64,000 nucleotides of DNA from Antennarius striatus (lineage: Eukaryota > Chordata > Actinopteri > Lophiiformes > Antennariidae), in assembly GCF_040054535.1 (NCBI RefSeq), contig NC_090794.1, positions 7,743,501 to 7,807,500 on the forward strand. Direction: 5' to 3'. Below are positions 42,801 through 55,700 of this stretch, piece after piece; positions within the stretch are counted from its first letter, which is position 1; each line of letters starts with the position of its first letter. The notes under the pieces were generated by a model. It was not told the origin of the DNA, ran no database searches, and worked only from the letters and a program-made list of their open reading frames with translations. Both the position numbers and the translations under genes were made by a program.

Positions 42801-43837
42801 GGTTAGATCCGAATGAAGCAATGTGTTATTAAACTTTGGTTTTGAAATAGCATTATATGAATATTGTAGGCATGAGACATGTTGGCATTTAGCTCAAAAT
42901 GCTATTCCGCTAAAGTACAGTGGTATGTTGCACCTAGCAAAGTTGCAGACCCTCTACCTCTTACAAAAGCATGAATACATGAAACACTTATCTGTGTAGG
43001 TCAGGTTGGGTGTGATGGCGGAGAGAGTAGACTATTAAATATTCGTACCCACAGTGCTTGAACAGTAGCCATCTTTCTCTTTAGTCTCTGGATGAGCTGA
43101 AACTATCATTGCTACTTCAAACCTCAAGCTGTTTGAGACACACTAAGCACGTTTCTCATAGCTGCAAGCTCTCAGTAGAATATTCAGCCACACTTGTATT
43201 CCAGTACCTTTATGTTTTGTCAATGTGGGTGTGTTGCTTTTTCTCAGCAATATCAGAGCACATAAAAGTCGTATTCAATGTAATTCAGATTAAATTTCAA
43301 TAAATAGGTTCATAGTGCACCTTTCTTTCTCTTGCTCTTTCTCTCTCTCTTTCTCTCTCTCTGATAGGGAGACATCTGTCCACTGCACATGAGTAACCAT
43401 GGTGACTAGAAACCGCTATATATAAACAGTATAAACAGAGAAAATTATTCAAACCAAAATTTCGATTAAATATCGTTACATAAACCAAAAGGTTGCTTTG
43501 TATGTTCTCATTTGTCTATTTGTGTTTTCATCTTCATCTAGAGTACAGCTTCTTATCTTCATTCAATGGTATTGAGCAATGATGTACTATAAAGACATCC
43601 TTCCTGATGGGTGACGAAATAAATAAATCATGGATTTTAGAACTAAAGATTTAATTTTAACGATATACCAACAAGGATCGACACATAAGAAATGATTAAA
43701 AGAGTGTTTCACAGTTCCTCTAACCGCCTTCCTCTGAACTTGCAAAGATACAGTACAGCACTTCAGAGTCAGAAGATGGAGCACAATGAAATCATCGACA
43801 ATATCCTAGGTTGACTTTTCTAACTTCCATTAAAGGG

Positions 43838-44450
43838 TCAAACTCAGCAGGTGTTTGTTAATGGTCCAAGCCCTCTCAGGTGTCTAGTGGCATTCCACAA
43901 GGATTAGTAACGGGCCCACTTCTTTTTGTCATCTATATAAATGATTTACCAGATGCTTTTAAATCCGAGATTTATCTCTTTTCTGATGACACCAAGGTAT
44001 ATGGCAACATTGACAGGGAGGATGGTCTTGCACATGACCACTTCTCTCCCACCGTAAAAAATGTAAGATAATGAATCTGGGTAAAAACTTGTACATCAGT
44101 GACTACTTCATGGAGGACACTAGTGGGATAAAAATCAAGCAGGAGATCCAATCCGATGACTTCGGTGTAATGCTGGATGACCACCTCTCCTTTAAGGGGC
44201 AGGAATAGCTCATTCCACTATGTCTTGGACTGGAGACCGGAGGGTGGCCGGTTCATGACCCAGGTACGCCACTGGCTGCGGAGAGGTGCCAGTTCACCTC
44301 TTGTGCAGGGCACCGTCCCCTTTAAAAATTACGCATTGGGGTGCAAAGAGCTAGTAATTCACAAGTGAGGCCTCATCTAGAATATGCAAATACAATGTGG
44401 AGTCCATATCTAGTGAAGAACATAACAATTGAGAACGTACAACGACAATC
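43838..44450 (+). mobile_element. broken LINE reverse-transcriptase fragment interrupted by a SINE
   Basis: The plus strand encodes SGIPQGLVTGPLLFVIYIND followed by YLFSDDTKVYG, reverse-transcriptase palm motifs in which the catalytic pair DD is kept. Downstream are FGVMLDDHLSFK remnants and, after a tRNA-headed insertion, VRPHLEYANTMWSPY. About 100 residues expected between the last two are absent, so a deletion accompanied or preceded the insertion. Confidence 0.7.
44204..44340 (+). mobile_element. SINE-like insertion inside a LINE fragment
   Basis: Reads GGGGCAGGAATAGCTCATTC, then TTGGACTGGAGACCGGAGGG and a near-B-box GGTTCATGACC at 44250-44260. This is a tRNA-like head distinct from the SINE at 364. 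It separates two pieces of the flanking LINE reading frame. Confidence 0.55.
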
Positions 44451-44532
44451 CAAAGCTGTTGAAATCAATCCACTGAACTTTAAGAAAGTTTCTTGAAAAC
44501 GTTTCTCCTCTCAGCCAAGAGGCTTCGTCAGT
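44450..44532 (+). repeat. dispersed repeat copy (TTTAAGAAAGTTTCTTGA type)
   Basis: About 80 bp that matches, in reverse complement, the segment at about 59461-59546. Shared landmarks are CCAAAGCTGTT, CTTTAAGAAAGTTT and CCAAGAGGCTTC. I do not know the family. Confidence 0.6.
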
Positions 44533-44904
44533 TCTGAACTGAAAAAGCCATTTGAACTTCTTGTCTAAGATCAAATGTAGATCAAATGTCTTAGATCCGG
44601 TTTTCCGTGGTCAATCGGCTCCAAGTAAAAACCGGAAGAGAGTTTTACATCTATACTGTCATGCAAAGATGCGCGCAGCAATCAATGTGACAGAGTTTCT
44701 GTTACGATTGGTTTAAAACCATCACGTGATCTGATCACGGGGGCGCGATCATAGTGTAATAAGGGTTAATCAAAGATAAAACTCACTGAGGTCAATTTTA
44801 TTATTCTGACACTAACTGTGAGGACTAGAATTTCTTTCTGTCACATATTAAAGGATCAGAAACAAAAAATGGGGAATTTTTTTCTAGCGTTGATGCCACT
44901 CTCC

Positions 44905-44962
44905 ATGTAAAATGCATGGTAAAATACATGGGTCCAAATGTATTTTACCATGCATTTTACAT
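44905..44962. repeat. perfect 25-bp inverted repeat with 8-nt loop
   Basis: The arm at 44905-44929 is the exact reverse complement of the arm at 44938-44962, and the loop is GGGTCCAA. Outside the arms, TAGCGTT on the left and AACGCTA on the right suggest a longer imperfect fold-back. No coding context. Confidence 0.85.
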
Positions 44963-45505
44963 ATGATCAAAGAACGCTATGGTTCAAAAGGTTAAGCATG
45001 CAGCACCACCCTCTTCTCTAACACAAACCACATGCCTCATTGGTGGTCATGACAAGGAAGACTTGTTGCCATGGCTATTTCCGATGGCTGACCCTTTGAT
45101 GTGTTGTGGCAGCTTGTCACGTCCATGTTGTTCCAACAGCAAATTGTTTAATGGGAGGGTGAAAAAGTTGTTGTAACATGATATTTTGTGTGAATGAATG
45201 AATGAGTGAGTGAATGAATGAGTGAATGAATGAGGGGGTGAGAAAATATGTAATAAAATATGTAATAAAAGTAATTCATCGTACAGCATTTTGATTATGG
45301 AATGAGATTGAAATGAGATCTAATTTTTGATGCAAAATTCCAATGATGCTGCAATCAGGTTCTAGTGTATAATTGTCTAATTCATGCACAGTAGGAGGTG
45401 TTATTTCCCACAGTGAAGCGCTTTTGTCCTATTGATTAGTTGTAGCAGATGGTTATTTCATTCACAATATGGACTCTGAGAGAAACACGTAGTGTGTTTG
45501 TTTCA

Positions 45506-45508
<3 letters not shown>

Positions 45509-45574
<66 letters not shown>
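45509..45574 (+). repeat. (TG)n microsatellite
   Basis: About 66 bp of uninterrupted GT/TG dinucleotides. Confidence 0.95.
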
Positions 45575-45576
<2 letters not shown>

Positions 45577-48574
45577 CTTGATTCTTGAAAATCAAGTCAT
45601 GTTTATTCATTTTGAGTTTCCTTATTCATTTATTCATTTTAAGTTTCTTGTAGATGAGCAACGTGAAGGTTAAAAATAGCATGTTTTTGATTGTGAGAGG
45701 AAGCCTTGGAGAAACAAGATGGAAGTCAGGAAGTCACAAGGAGAACTTCTATGTTATGTTCAATGTCCAATAAATGTAAAACAAGAAACAAACAAAAAAA
45801 AAACAGCTCCAAAATGAGAAAGCAAAATCTAGAGACTGGCTTGGTTAAAACATAATCAGACCCTCTAACTACCATTTAAACTAAGATTTCACACAGTGAT
45901 TCAGCATTAACAATCATACTTGCTCGTTTGTAGCCTTCCCTGACCTAAATTAAGATGCAATAATGTACAGCACTCATCTATTTGATTAAAATTTGAAACC
46001 AAAAATGATGAATTCACTCACAATGATAAAAATCTTTTTTCCCCCTGGTTTTGCATACCACATGTCCCATTTATTTGCTTCCAAGATGGTTTGAGCAATG
46101 AGTGCTGCACTCCATTCCACCACAATGTCACCATTTACCATTCCACCAAACTGAATATTTTGTAACTTACCATACAAGAGGTTATCTGTTGTGGTCTCTT
46201 TTTCCCATCACATATTTAAGATTTCTGGCTTAAACCAGGACCAAAATAACTCAGACACTATTTTTTTGTTCATTCCTTCACCAGCTTGAATTGATCCAGC
46301 AATTAAACAATATTGTTGAACTAACATCAACACATGGTATTGGTGCCATATCCAGTAAGACTGTAATTTCAAAGACACTATAACAGACTTCAGTAATCTA
46401 GTGTGGATCAACAATGAGCCTGGAATCTTCATCCAATTGAATGGGTGAGGTGAAATGAAGATGAGAAAAGATTCAGTTTGATGCTATCGCAGGTCTTTCC
46501 TGCCCAAGGCCGGCTATCCTCCCAGCAGACCACTCAGAGAACATCAAATTTGAAAGCCGGATGATGACCAACATAATCAGTAATCTATAGTTTGTAGCCT
46601 GTAGTGCTAATGTACAGTAAATTGTTAATTGTAAATTGTTGATACTATAATATATGCTGACAAATGATTTGTCAAGAATTATGAACTCTTCCAGTGTCTA
46701 ACATACAATATCCAAAGAGAAAAGGAAGTTTATTTTAATACAGCCTGTCAGAGTAAAGTTACAGAATTTGATTTGAGCATATTAACCTAAAATGCATGGA
46801 TAATGAAATATTTACGTGCCTCTCTAGATTCCACTCTGACATTTAGAAGGTATATCAAGATGGTTTGTGTTCACCTTGGACATATTAAGAAATGATTAAC
46901 AATTGAAGCCTCCGAAACAAGCATGAATGCTATGTTTATTTTGGGTTTTCATAATTTCTGAGAGAGTTGAGTCTTAAAACAATGTCACTTCATCAACAAG
47001 TCCTGAAAGGTCTGAACAGGAAATCATGACGGTACTGTACTGTATCATCATATGCCATATAAGTATAAAATGCCAAGTTCAGAAAGTATAATATGATGTT
47101 CAGATGTGCTTTTGGAGCTTAAAATAATCCAGAGTTCTTCTTTTCCCCCCTTTGAAGAACTTTGTTTGGCTCCCCTCTGAGATAATGAGGAGTGCTTCAC
47201 ACTTCACACTCTGAACAATCTGCTTTTTCGATGGAGCAATTAAAGAATGGAATAAACTCTCTGTCAATCTAGAAATCTATGCCAACTTTTAATATAATAT
47301 TTGAAATCATCAGTCTTCGTGTAAATTTTAGATGTGGACAATTAAGTTTTACATTTTAGAATGTACTTTGTTTAGAGCTGTTTGCCTTATGTTTCATAAT
47401 TTTACTTGTGTATGTACACTATGCTCTCAGCTGCCCATGGACTGCACATAGTAATTAGCTGCTTGCGACTGAATCTGCAAAGCATCTTTTTTCTTCTGTG
47501 AAATGACTACTTGTATGCAGTCCCTGATGAACAAATTAACTCAATAATAAAATGAACTGAAAGTTATGAAAGAAAAACTAACTTGAAAGAGCATCTACGT
47601 ATCTACGTATGTTATCTGTCTATTAGAAATGATGCTTTAACCAAACAGCAGCAGAAATTATACAGAAATATTAATCATTGGATGCTGAACAATTGATAAC
47701 AAGGCCAAGCTGTGTTGTTAAGATTTAAAATGTTAACTGTCACTATTATCATCGGCATTACATCCAGCTGGAATGGGAATAATTCACAACCCTTCTCAGC
47801 ACCGGTGATTTTGTTTTCACTGCAACAGCTGTAAATGAACACTTCTTCCTTCCTTATCCAACCTCTCAGCAGTTTGCTACCAGCACAGGGTTGTAATAAA
47901 CATTCTCTGGGACCCAGGGGTTGCTAACCATTTGGACGATATTGCAAAATGAGATAGAAGTCTCAAGGGCCCACCTATTCATGGCGATGTGGGTACCTCT
48001 CCTTCCAGCAGAAGCTTTATAGCTGTGCTTGCACTGTATGTATGGAACATACTTCAACTTCTTCTGCTGGCATTAACTGATTTAACTTCAAGACACCACA
48101 GCAAACATCAACACCACACATAAATCACAACACAACACATAAATCCAGAAGGTCCAGTCACCATCGACATGAATCTTCATGGAGGATAATGTCGTCAAGC
48201 CAAATGCAGAATTTTGTGGATGTTCCAGGGAGCACATACTGTTCTGTATCTCTGACAGTGGTTTCATCATGTCAGATCTGGACACAGTGGTGGGACGTCA
48301 GGCCTGGATAAGGTTTCCTTAAATTGGCCCATTAATTTTATTTCATCCGAAGGGATAAAAGAAAGTCCTCATCTCACAATGCAGAAGAAAAACTCCCTTT
48401 GCAAGATCCCTTGTTGCTGTTTATTTCACCTCTAATAAGAACAACATATAGAAATGGTTAGAAACATGTTTTATCCCTTTTAATTGAAGTGTGTCTGCTG
48501 TTAGGACTTCCGTAGGTGTTCATGCTTTCATGCTAACATCGTCGTGACATGCTTTAGCGACACACCCATATTGA

Positions 48575-48672
48575 CTCGCCCGCCTTTCGCCCGTAGTCCA
48601 CTGGGATAGGCTGTTGCAATCCTTGTGACCTTCAAAAACTGGAAGAAGCAGAAAAAAATAGGTGAATGGATA
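48575..48672 (+). mobile_element. 3' part of the tRNA-headed repeat family
   Basis: CGCCCGCCTTTCGCCCG followed by GGGATAGGCTGTTGCAAT and CTTGTGACC, ending near GAATGGATAA. It matches the 3' half of the family at 50.17 kb and 57.80 kb. The 5' half is missing. Confidence 0.55.
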
Positions 48673-48673
48673 A

Positions 48674-48760
48674 TCTATAATCACTAATTGAGGTCATTTA
48701 AATGCCATTGCAAGTCAACATACGAAAACACTATTCCCTAAGACATACCAGAAACAATAA
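48674..48760 (+). mobile_element. fragment related to the outer pogo-like element at 53.2 kb
   Basis: Shares GAGGTCATTTAAATGCCAT and flanking bases with 53313-53345. It also carries GTCAACATACGAAAACAC, which resembles the CTCAACATACGA terminal sequence there. The element ends are not clear. Confidence 0.5.
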
Positions 48761-49207
48761 CAGAACATACAAACAACACATAAATGAAATAAAATACTGT
48801 AGTCCCGTAATGTAACTTACCTTTAGAGTAAAGGAAGAGGAGGAGGGACGAGTTATTGTTGGTAAGAGACAGATTTGTCATCGGAGAAATCGTTGCCATG
48901 ACCACGATCGTCACTTGCTTTGTTTTTTGCCAACACCACTAGCACTAACCTTCGTTTTATCAGCCATGATAAACAGTAAAGTATCCAAGGGGTACATGGC
49001 CTGAAGTGCTGAGATACTCAGAGACAAGACAAGAACAAGATAGGGGAGATGGGTGTTGGAGATACACGTAAGCAGCAGTGCTGCTTGGAAGGGACTGAAG
49101 CAGACAGGGGAACTGCAGGAGTCAGACGGTTGTTCGTATCTATGAATGTTTGTATGTCGTAAGTAAGATGTTCATATCCTGAAGGCTACCTGTATATTTG
49201 AGGAATA

Positions 49208-49373
<166 letters not shown>

Positions 49374-50171
49374 AACAACATACACTGTACTGTTGACTTG
49401 TACATTACTTAGAAGAAATTTTACCTTTATTTTAAGGCTTTGACAGACACACTCATGAGTGTTTTTCCTCAATGGAAAATTTTCTCCATGAGCTATACAT
49501 ATAAGTATAGTTCATACGTATGTGTGTGTGTGGTTTTATTTGTTTTCTTGTCAGTGAAGAAAACATGTTTCTCTATGGACTCAGATCTATTAAATATCTA
49601 TTATCAGATCTTTTAAAAAAACGCACTATAATCACCAACTTATTTTCAAATTAACTCCAACCATGTCAGAAACCAGCTCAGTGTTTCAAAGCCACTGAGT
49701 AATCATCAATGAGAGACCTCCTGTGGTTTGTGGGGTCAGCTTTGCTCAAACAGTGAGGACTGTGTTTCTATTGGAGATGAAAGATTAAGGAAGGAAGTAT
49801 TGGAGAAAAATGGCAGAAATCAGTTTATACCTGAATTTATTCATTTCCAAGACGGCTCCGGGGCAGCATACAAACGTACTAACACACATTCACGATACTT
49901 TCGGAATGAGAAAGCTGGCCAGCAGTTTGCTTTTACACATCCAAGAAACTCAAAGCAGAATTAGAGCTCATTTGGAGTTATAATTCAGACTGGATTTCAT
50001 TCTGCTTATGTTGCTCTGCTTTGGTCTCCACTAGCCCTACCCAAGTCTGTCGTCTGTCTGGTTCATTCCAGCAGTCAGAGAACTAGCTCTCCTTCAGAAA
50101 AAGTGGTACTGACCCTTTATCATTTGATGATAATATTGATCTAAAAATGATGACTACACCGCAGTGCACTG

Positions 50172-50282
50172 GCATCATGCCCAGAGTGTCCCCCGCCTCA
50201 CACCCTATGCCAGCTGGGATAGGCTCCAGCTCCCTGTGACCCGCTGCGGCAGATACAGCGGCAGAAAATGGATGGATGGATA
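50172..50282 (+). mobile_element. 3' part of the tRNA-headed repeat family
   Basis: GTCCCCCGCCTCACACCCTA, GCTGGGATAGGCTCCAGC and CCCTGTGACCCGCTGCGG, followed by an ATGGATGGATGGATAA tail. This is the usual 3' end of the family. The 5' head is absent. Confidence 0.6.
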
Positions 50283-53221
50283 ATGACTACAGCTGATTTA
50301 AATATATGTTAAATGTATATTTCTACTATGCCAATTAATCCTACTTTTTATGTTGAGAAGATGCTTGAGTCTGATTTATTAATTATTAATCCATGAACCT
50401 CTAGTGAAAAGGGTGCATCCAGTATATATTATGATAAGACACACCAGTTGAACTGATCCCAAGTGTCTCATCAGCTGGACTCTGAGAGCTTCATTGTTAA
50501 ATGAATGCGGACAAAGAACAAATGAACATTAAGTTCCACTGAAAATTAATGTGGTTCAAAGGCGTCAGTCCCCATCATGAGGAAAAACTCCACGTCTAAT
50601 TGGCCTCATGTGGCATCTGACAGCTAGTAGGACCTATGAGAATATTAAAGAGTAGAATGCCAGAAGCTTCTCATCACCCCATACCCTGCTCTCTTATCTC
50701 CATCCACCCCTCCAATCGTCCAGCCATCCACCCACTCATCTAAAAGGAGTAACCGTTTCCTAGCAACTCTGTGCTGGGTGGGTGGGTGGGGGTGGGGGTG
50801 GGGGGTTGATGTTAATATCTCCGTCTAGTGATATTAAGGTCAGCAGATATTAATGTAGGGCCGGCTCCATCCAGAGGTAAGGGTCATGAAAATTTGAGAG
50901 TACATACTGTATATTTTATGAATTAATCTAAGCAATGTTAGTAGCACACTTAAGAAAGGGAAAAATGGAAATGTGCTCTCATGCGCTGCACTCCTGTTGT
51001 CTTCAGTTTGGCTTACTGACAAAAAATGTCTCACAACTTCCTGTTGAAACGAGCTCGGGCTTAGGAAGAGGTTACACCGAAGTTCACAAGCACCACTGGT
51101 AAAGAGATAAATAAATAAAAGACACAGATGAAAGGTGATCAGAAATTGCTTGAAAATGATAACAAGTGATTATGATGAGAAACAGTACAGGCAGGCATAA
51201 ATGACTCTTGTGCCAGAGAACAATCTGTGCTGAAGTACCAAAAATGTCTCTTATTGCTGATAGAACTGTGTGTGAATGAGTGTGTGAGAGATTGCACTGT
51301 TTAAGCTGGCGTGTGTCTCAGAAGAATTCTATTTTGATCCTCTTATACCCCAAAGTCTTTTTTTTTCCTGAAGGAGCCCACATGTAACATTCTGATAACG
51401 GTGTTACCATGTCATCACTATTTTTAGGACTCTTCCTTGACCGCCTGCCTAATTAATGTCGTCTTGTGACTTTGTGTGAGGAAACAAATCCTGTGATTGG
51501 CTTGGAGATTCTTGAGTACCTCAACAGAGCTTTTCTCCTACTTAAAGTAATGGGCAGCCTGGACTGATTGTATTCTGATCATCCATGCTCTAGACTCTGC
51601 ATGCAAGTGTGTGCATGAGTGTGTGCATCCTTCTGTGAATGTGAAGATGAAGAGAAGAACCTTCATCTACCGATAATGTTGCTAAGAGGCTACCGGCAAA
51701 AATATGATGGATTCTGGAGTTCCCTGCTCTGATTATACAACATAGATTCAGTGCAAGCCGAAAGATAGAAATTTGTTGAAAAAGATTGACAATAAGAGGA
51801 AAAATTAAAAACGTTGGAGAAAATGGTGAGGGTGAAAATGAGTGATTAATTCAGAGAGAGGTTTTATGTAGACAGATAATTGAGTGAGTAAATGGGTAAA
51901 ATGGGCTGAAGTGATGGAATAGCAAAAGAGTCCAGACTTGCAGGTTTAGCTGAGAATAATAAAGGACAGTCAGTTTTAAAGTATGAATGTCTTGATTAAT
52001 GCTTTGTGTCTCTGAAACACTTGAAGACATTGTTCCAAAAAATAACAGGATGATGAAAACAAGGACTCACATGTCTCACAACATACAGTAAACAAATACA
52101 AATGAATTCAAATAAAACATATAAGTTAGGAAAGAAGATTCAAACTACATTGAAAATTTAGATTCATAGTTCAGGAAGAAAATAATATAACCAGGAAACA
52201 TAGAATAAAATAACAAAAAACGATAAGATTCAAAATAGAAATTACTATAAAAAAATTTTTTTTCATTTTATGCTCAGTCTAGACTCATCTTAGTAGGAAA
52301 CAGCTGTCATCCCACCTGGTAGCAGGACTGAATGTAGAAAATAAACCCCAGCAGCATCAGCCACTCACTGGGTTCCACAGAGGTCATGATACTTGCTAAA
52401 ATCATTTGATAATCATTTGATTGATTATTATGTCCCTTGTCATGAAGAAAGATCTAATCCGATAACAAGATTTAGAGAGCAGCCATCCTCCTATTTAAAA
52501 ACTAATTTTGACCATTTATAGAGTCAGAGCCTGTCTGTCTGTCTATCTGTCTGTTTGTTTGTTATATTTCAGTTCTTTCCTGTTCTGAGCCAAAATGGCT
52601 AAAACTGTCTTTAAAATGTCACACACACTGACAGGTGAACTCATTATTTGAAATGTGCTGCTTGACACTCAGAGACATGAGTGATACCTGCATTTCTAAT
52701 TAACTGTGACAAATTTTGGAAGAACATAAATAATATATAAAAGCCTATGATGATGTTGATTGGTTGTGCAGGTCAAAAGTTTTTTTTTTATTCTGCATTG
52801 TCAAGTTTTTTTAATATGATTGAACATATAAACAGCATTATCTACAACACCGCCAATGCAAGCAGTGACTGATGAGGTCCTGTCCGGGTAGCTCATGTTA
52901 AGTCCTCAAGCTGAACCAACAATGTAAAGGATGGCTCTTGTCACGTGACTGGCAATCCTGTGTGAGTCACATAATTAGATAGTATCAGTGACAATAACAG
53001 CCAATGACAGTGTAATGCAGCTGAGTGGATGACACACTCCCAGTGATCATCGTTCACTTTTCCATCGGCGCTACTGAACAGAGTTGCTTCATTTGTTGAT
53101 CTATTTAGGATGACAAAAAACAACGACTGATGTTCTGTCCTCACTGGATTAAAAAAAAATTGTATCTAGAAAAGATCAATTATATAATAGCTTATTATAT
53201 TCTGTATATTTGTTATATATA

Positions 53222-54090
53222 CAGGTAGTACTCAACATACGATTATAATTGGTTCCGCGAGGTTGCTCGTAAGCTGAACTATTCGTAAATCGTTATTTAT
53301 TCAATTTCAATCTATAGTCACCATTTGAGGTCATTTAAATGCCATCAGTACTCGGAATACAATACAGTGGTACCTCTACATACGAAATTAATTGGTTCCG
53401 GAAGAAATTACGTAACTAGAAAATTTCGTAAGTAGGCAAATGCCCTAATCCAATTCCAAACCCCCAAAAATTCTGACATAAATGTTTTATAAAGCATAAA
53501 ATAATAATAACGTGACGATTGCAGATGCATTTCGGCCATATTCTTTGGTGAGATCGACCAAACGCATCCCTTTTTCATGCTTTCTATTATCTCGTGCTTT
53601 GTTTGTATGGACAAACTCTTTGTTTTTTCTTTTCCTCTTTCCTCCGTCACTTTCTTGGGGTCCATAGTGAATACTCAAAAAGTTAATACAGTATATTTGC
53701 GCAAAACTATCAGAACACCACACGGGTTGAGAGCCGAATGACGAGGACCCTACATAAACATCAATCTATCTCCACAGAGGTCCCTCTTAGCCAATGGGAT
53801 GCCAGGAAGATACTAGATAATAGCCAATGGCAGAGCAGCTATGAGAATGTTGCATCCAGGAACCTGTGGGAGCTTCGAGTATCAGCCGATACTGTATTTT
53901 TACCTTACGTAAGTCGAAATTTCTTTCGTAACTAGAGGAAATATTTTCCTGTTGAGAAATTTCGTAAGTAGAAAATTTTGTAAGTAGAGACATTCGTCAG
54001 TAGAGGTACCACTGTAGTTGGATATGGCAGTGCGTGCTTGTTCACATATCCTAATGTTTGTAAGTCAAATGTTTGTTTGAGGACTACCAG
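53222..54090. mobile_element. short pogo-like MITE, split by a second element
   Basis: The left end CAGGTAGTACTCAA and the right end, read in reverse as CTGGTAGTCCTCAA, form imperfect terminal inverted repeats. A TA flanks each side (53220-53221 and 54091-54092). Removing the inner element at 53365-54014 leaves about 217 bp with no coding capacity. Confidence 0.65.
53365..54014 (-). mobile_element. Tigger/pogo-type transposon, internally deleted, nested
   Basis: Terminal inverted repeats CAGTGGTACCTCTAC plus seven further bases match at 20 of 22 positions, with TA on both sides. The minus strand starts a Tigger-like transposase at 53663-53665 (MDPKKVTEERGKEKTK). It continues after a frameshift as KHEKGMRLVDLTKEYGRNAS, the N-terminal helix-turn-helix. 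The DDE domain is absent, so the copy is non-autonomous. Confidence 0.8.
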
Positions 54091-55523
54091 TACATTATTA
54101 TTTCTGGACTGAATTGACTTATGACAAGTTAAATTATGTTGCTGCATTGACAGATATTTCAGTAGTTTTAAGTAATTTTCTTCTCAAATTCAATGCCAGC
54201 GTTTTGTTTTTTAGCTTCTTCTTCGCAGCAATCAGACAGTCTGACATTCATCTACTTTGGTGCAACAGGCATCAAGGCATCAGGGTTTATTCCTTATAGT
54301 TTTGTCTTTATATTGTCAAGACGAAGAAAGTCAATTAACATTCAGGCTTCTCACAAGGACAAATGTAATTTTTCTGTGTAAAACTCTAATCGGTGTCTTT
54401 GTATTAACAGTGTAAAAAAAGGAGTACAGGTAGTTTCATATGAGTAAATGTGGAATTCTGCAGTTCAGCTCTGAAACAATTTTAGCTTCACTGTTTTGGT
54501 TTTATGACCTGTTATTTCATGGCTTGATGCAGTCTCACCCCTTTCATGGATGTTGTTTTCAAGCACAGCTGACAGCTGTATGCAACCTTTCTGGCATCAA
54601 AGTGCACCCAAAAAGAAGTCATCAAAATAACTAACTAACAGGTCAGTAGATGTAAAGGCTTATTTCACCTATTAATATTTGGTTAACATGGTGAATACAT
54701 TATTGCATATGTTCTGTTGCTGGAATCAGAGAGCTAAAGGTTAAATCAATGTTGGTCTTACATTCGTCTGAACTTTACATCACTGATAATTTTGCTATAT
54801 GCTATGATGTAAACAGCTGTGTGCATTACGATACTGTTATTGTTTTCTAATATCTTTAATTAACTGACAAATGCTATTTTTTACAGTACATAAAAATTGA
54901 AAACAGGAAATGCTGCAATGTCACTGCAAATTATCGACAAACAAAATGAGGAAAATACAGAGTTTCATTCTTAAACTTCCAGACACTGCCTTACTGATTT
55001 CATGGGGGTAAAATAAAAAGTTTTGCCAGACACATAAGTCAAAAGAAATGGTCTGATGTGTCAGCAAGAAGCTCTTCTCCAATAACCTAAAGGTTATAAA
55101 GTGTTGGGTTTAATTGTCATTTGTAAGAGACAGAATTCAGTAGCTTCAACTAAGACCTTCCTGGTTTATTACAATTATTTTAGTTGTACCTGTTGAACAG
55201 CATTTTACCAAAAAAAGACATACTGTAATTACAACATGATTGTACAAAGCATGACTATTACTTGGACTGGCTGATGTAGTTTCATAATCATACTTCCATT
55301 TAAGAAAATGTCAGTTTCACTTGTAATCAGAGGGCTTATGGGTCGTTCTCCAGGAGTTGAGAGACAGTCAGCACTCAGCGTCTGTCTGGTTGTCTGATGA
55401 GCGCTCGTTTCAGTAGCCGGTGATGGTGATTATATATAGTGCTATTGTTTCCATCTAGTGGCCAAAGATGTGCAATACAGCCTAAATAACACCAATTATT
55501 CAGAATTATTCAGTAAAGACGGC

Positions 55524-55700
<177 letters not shown>

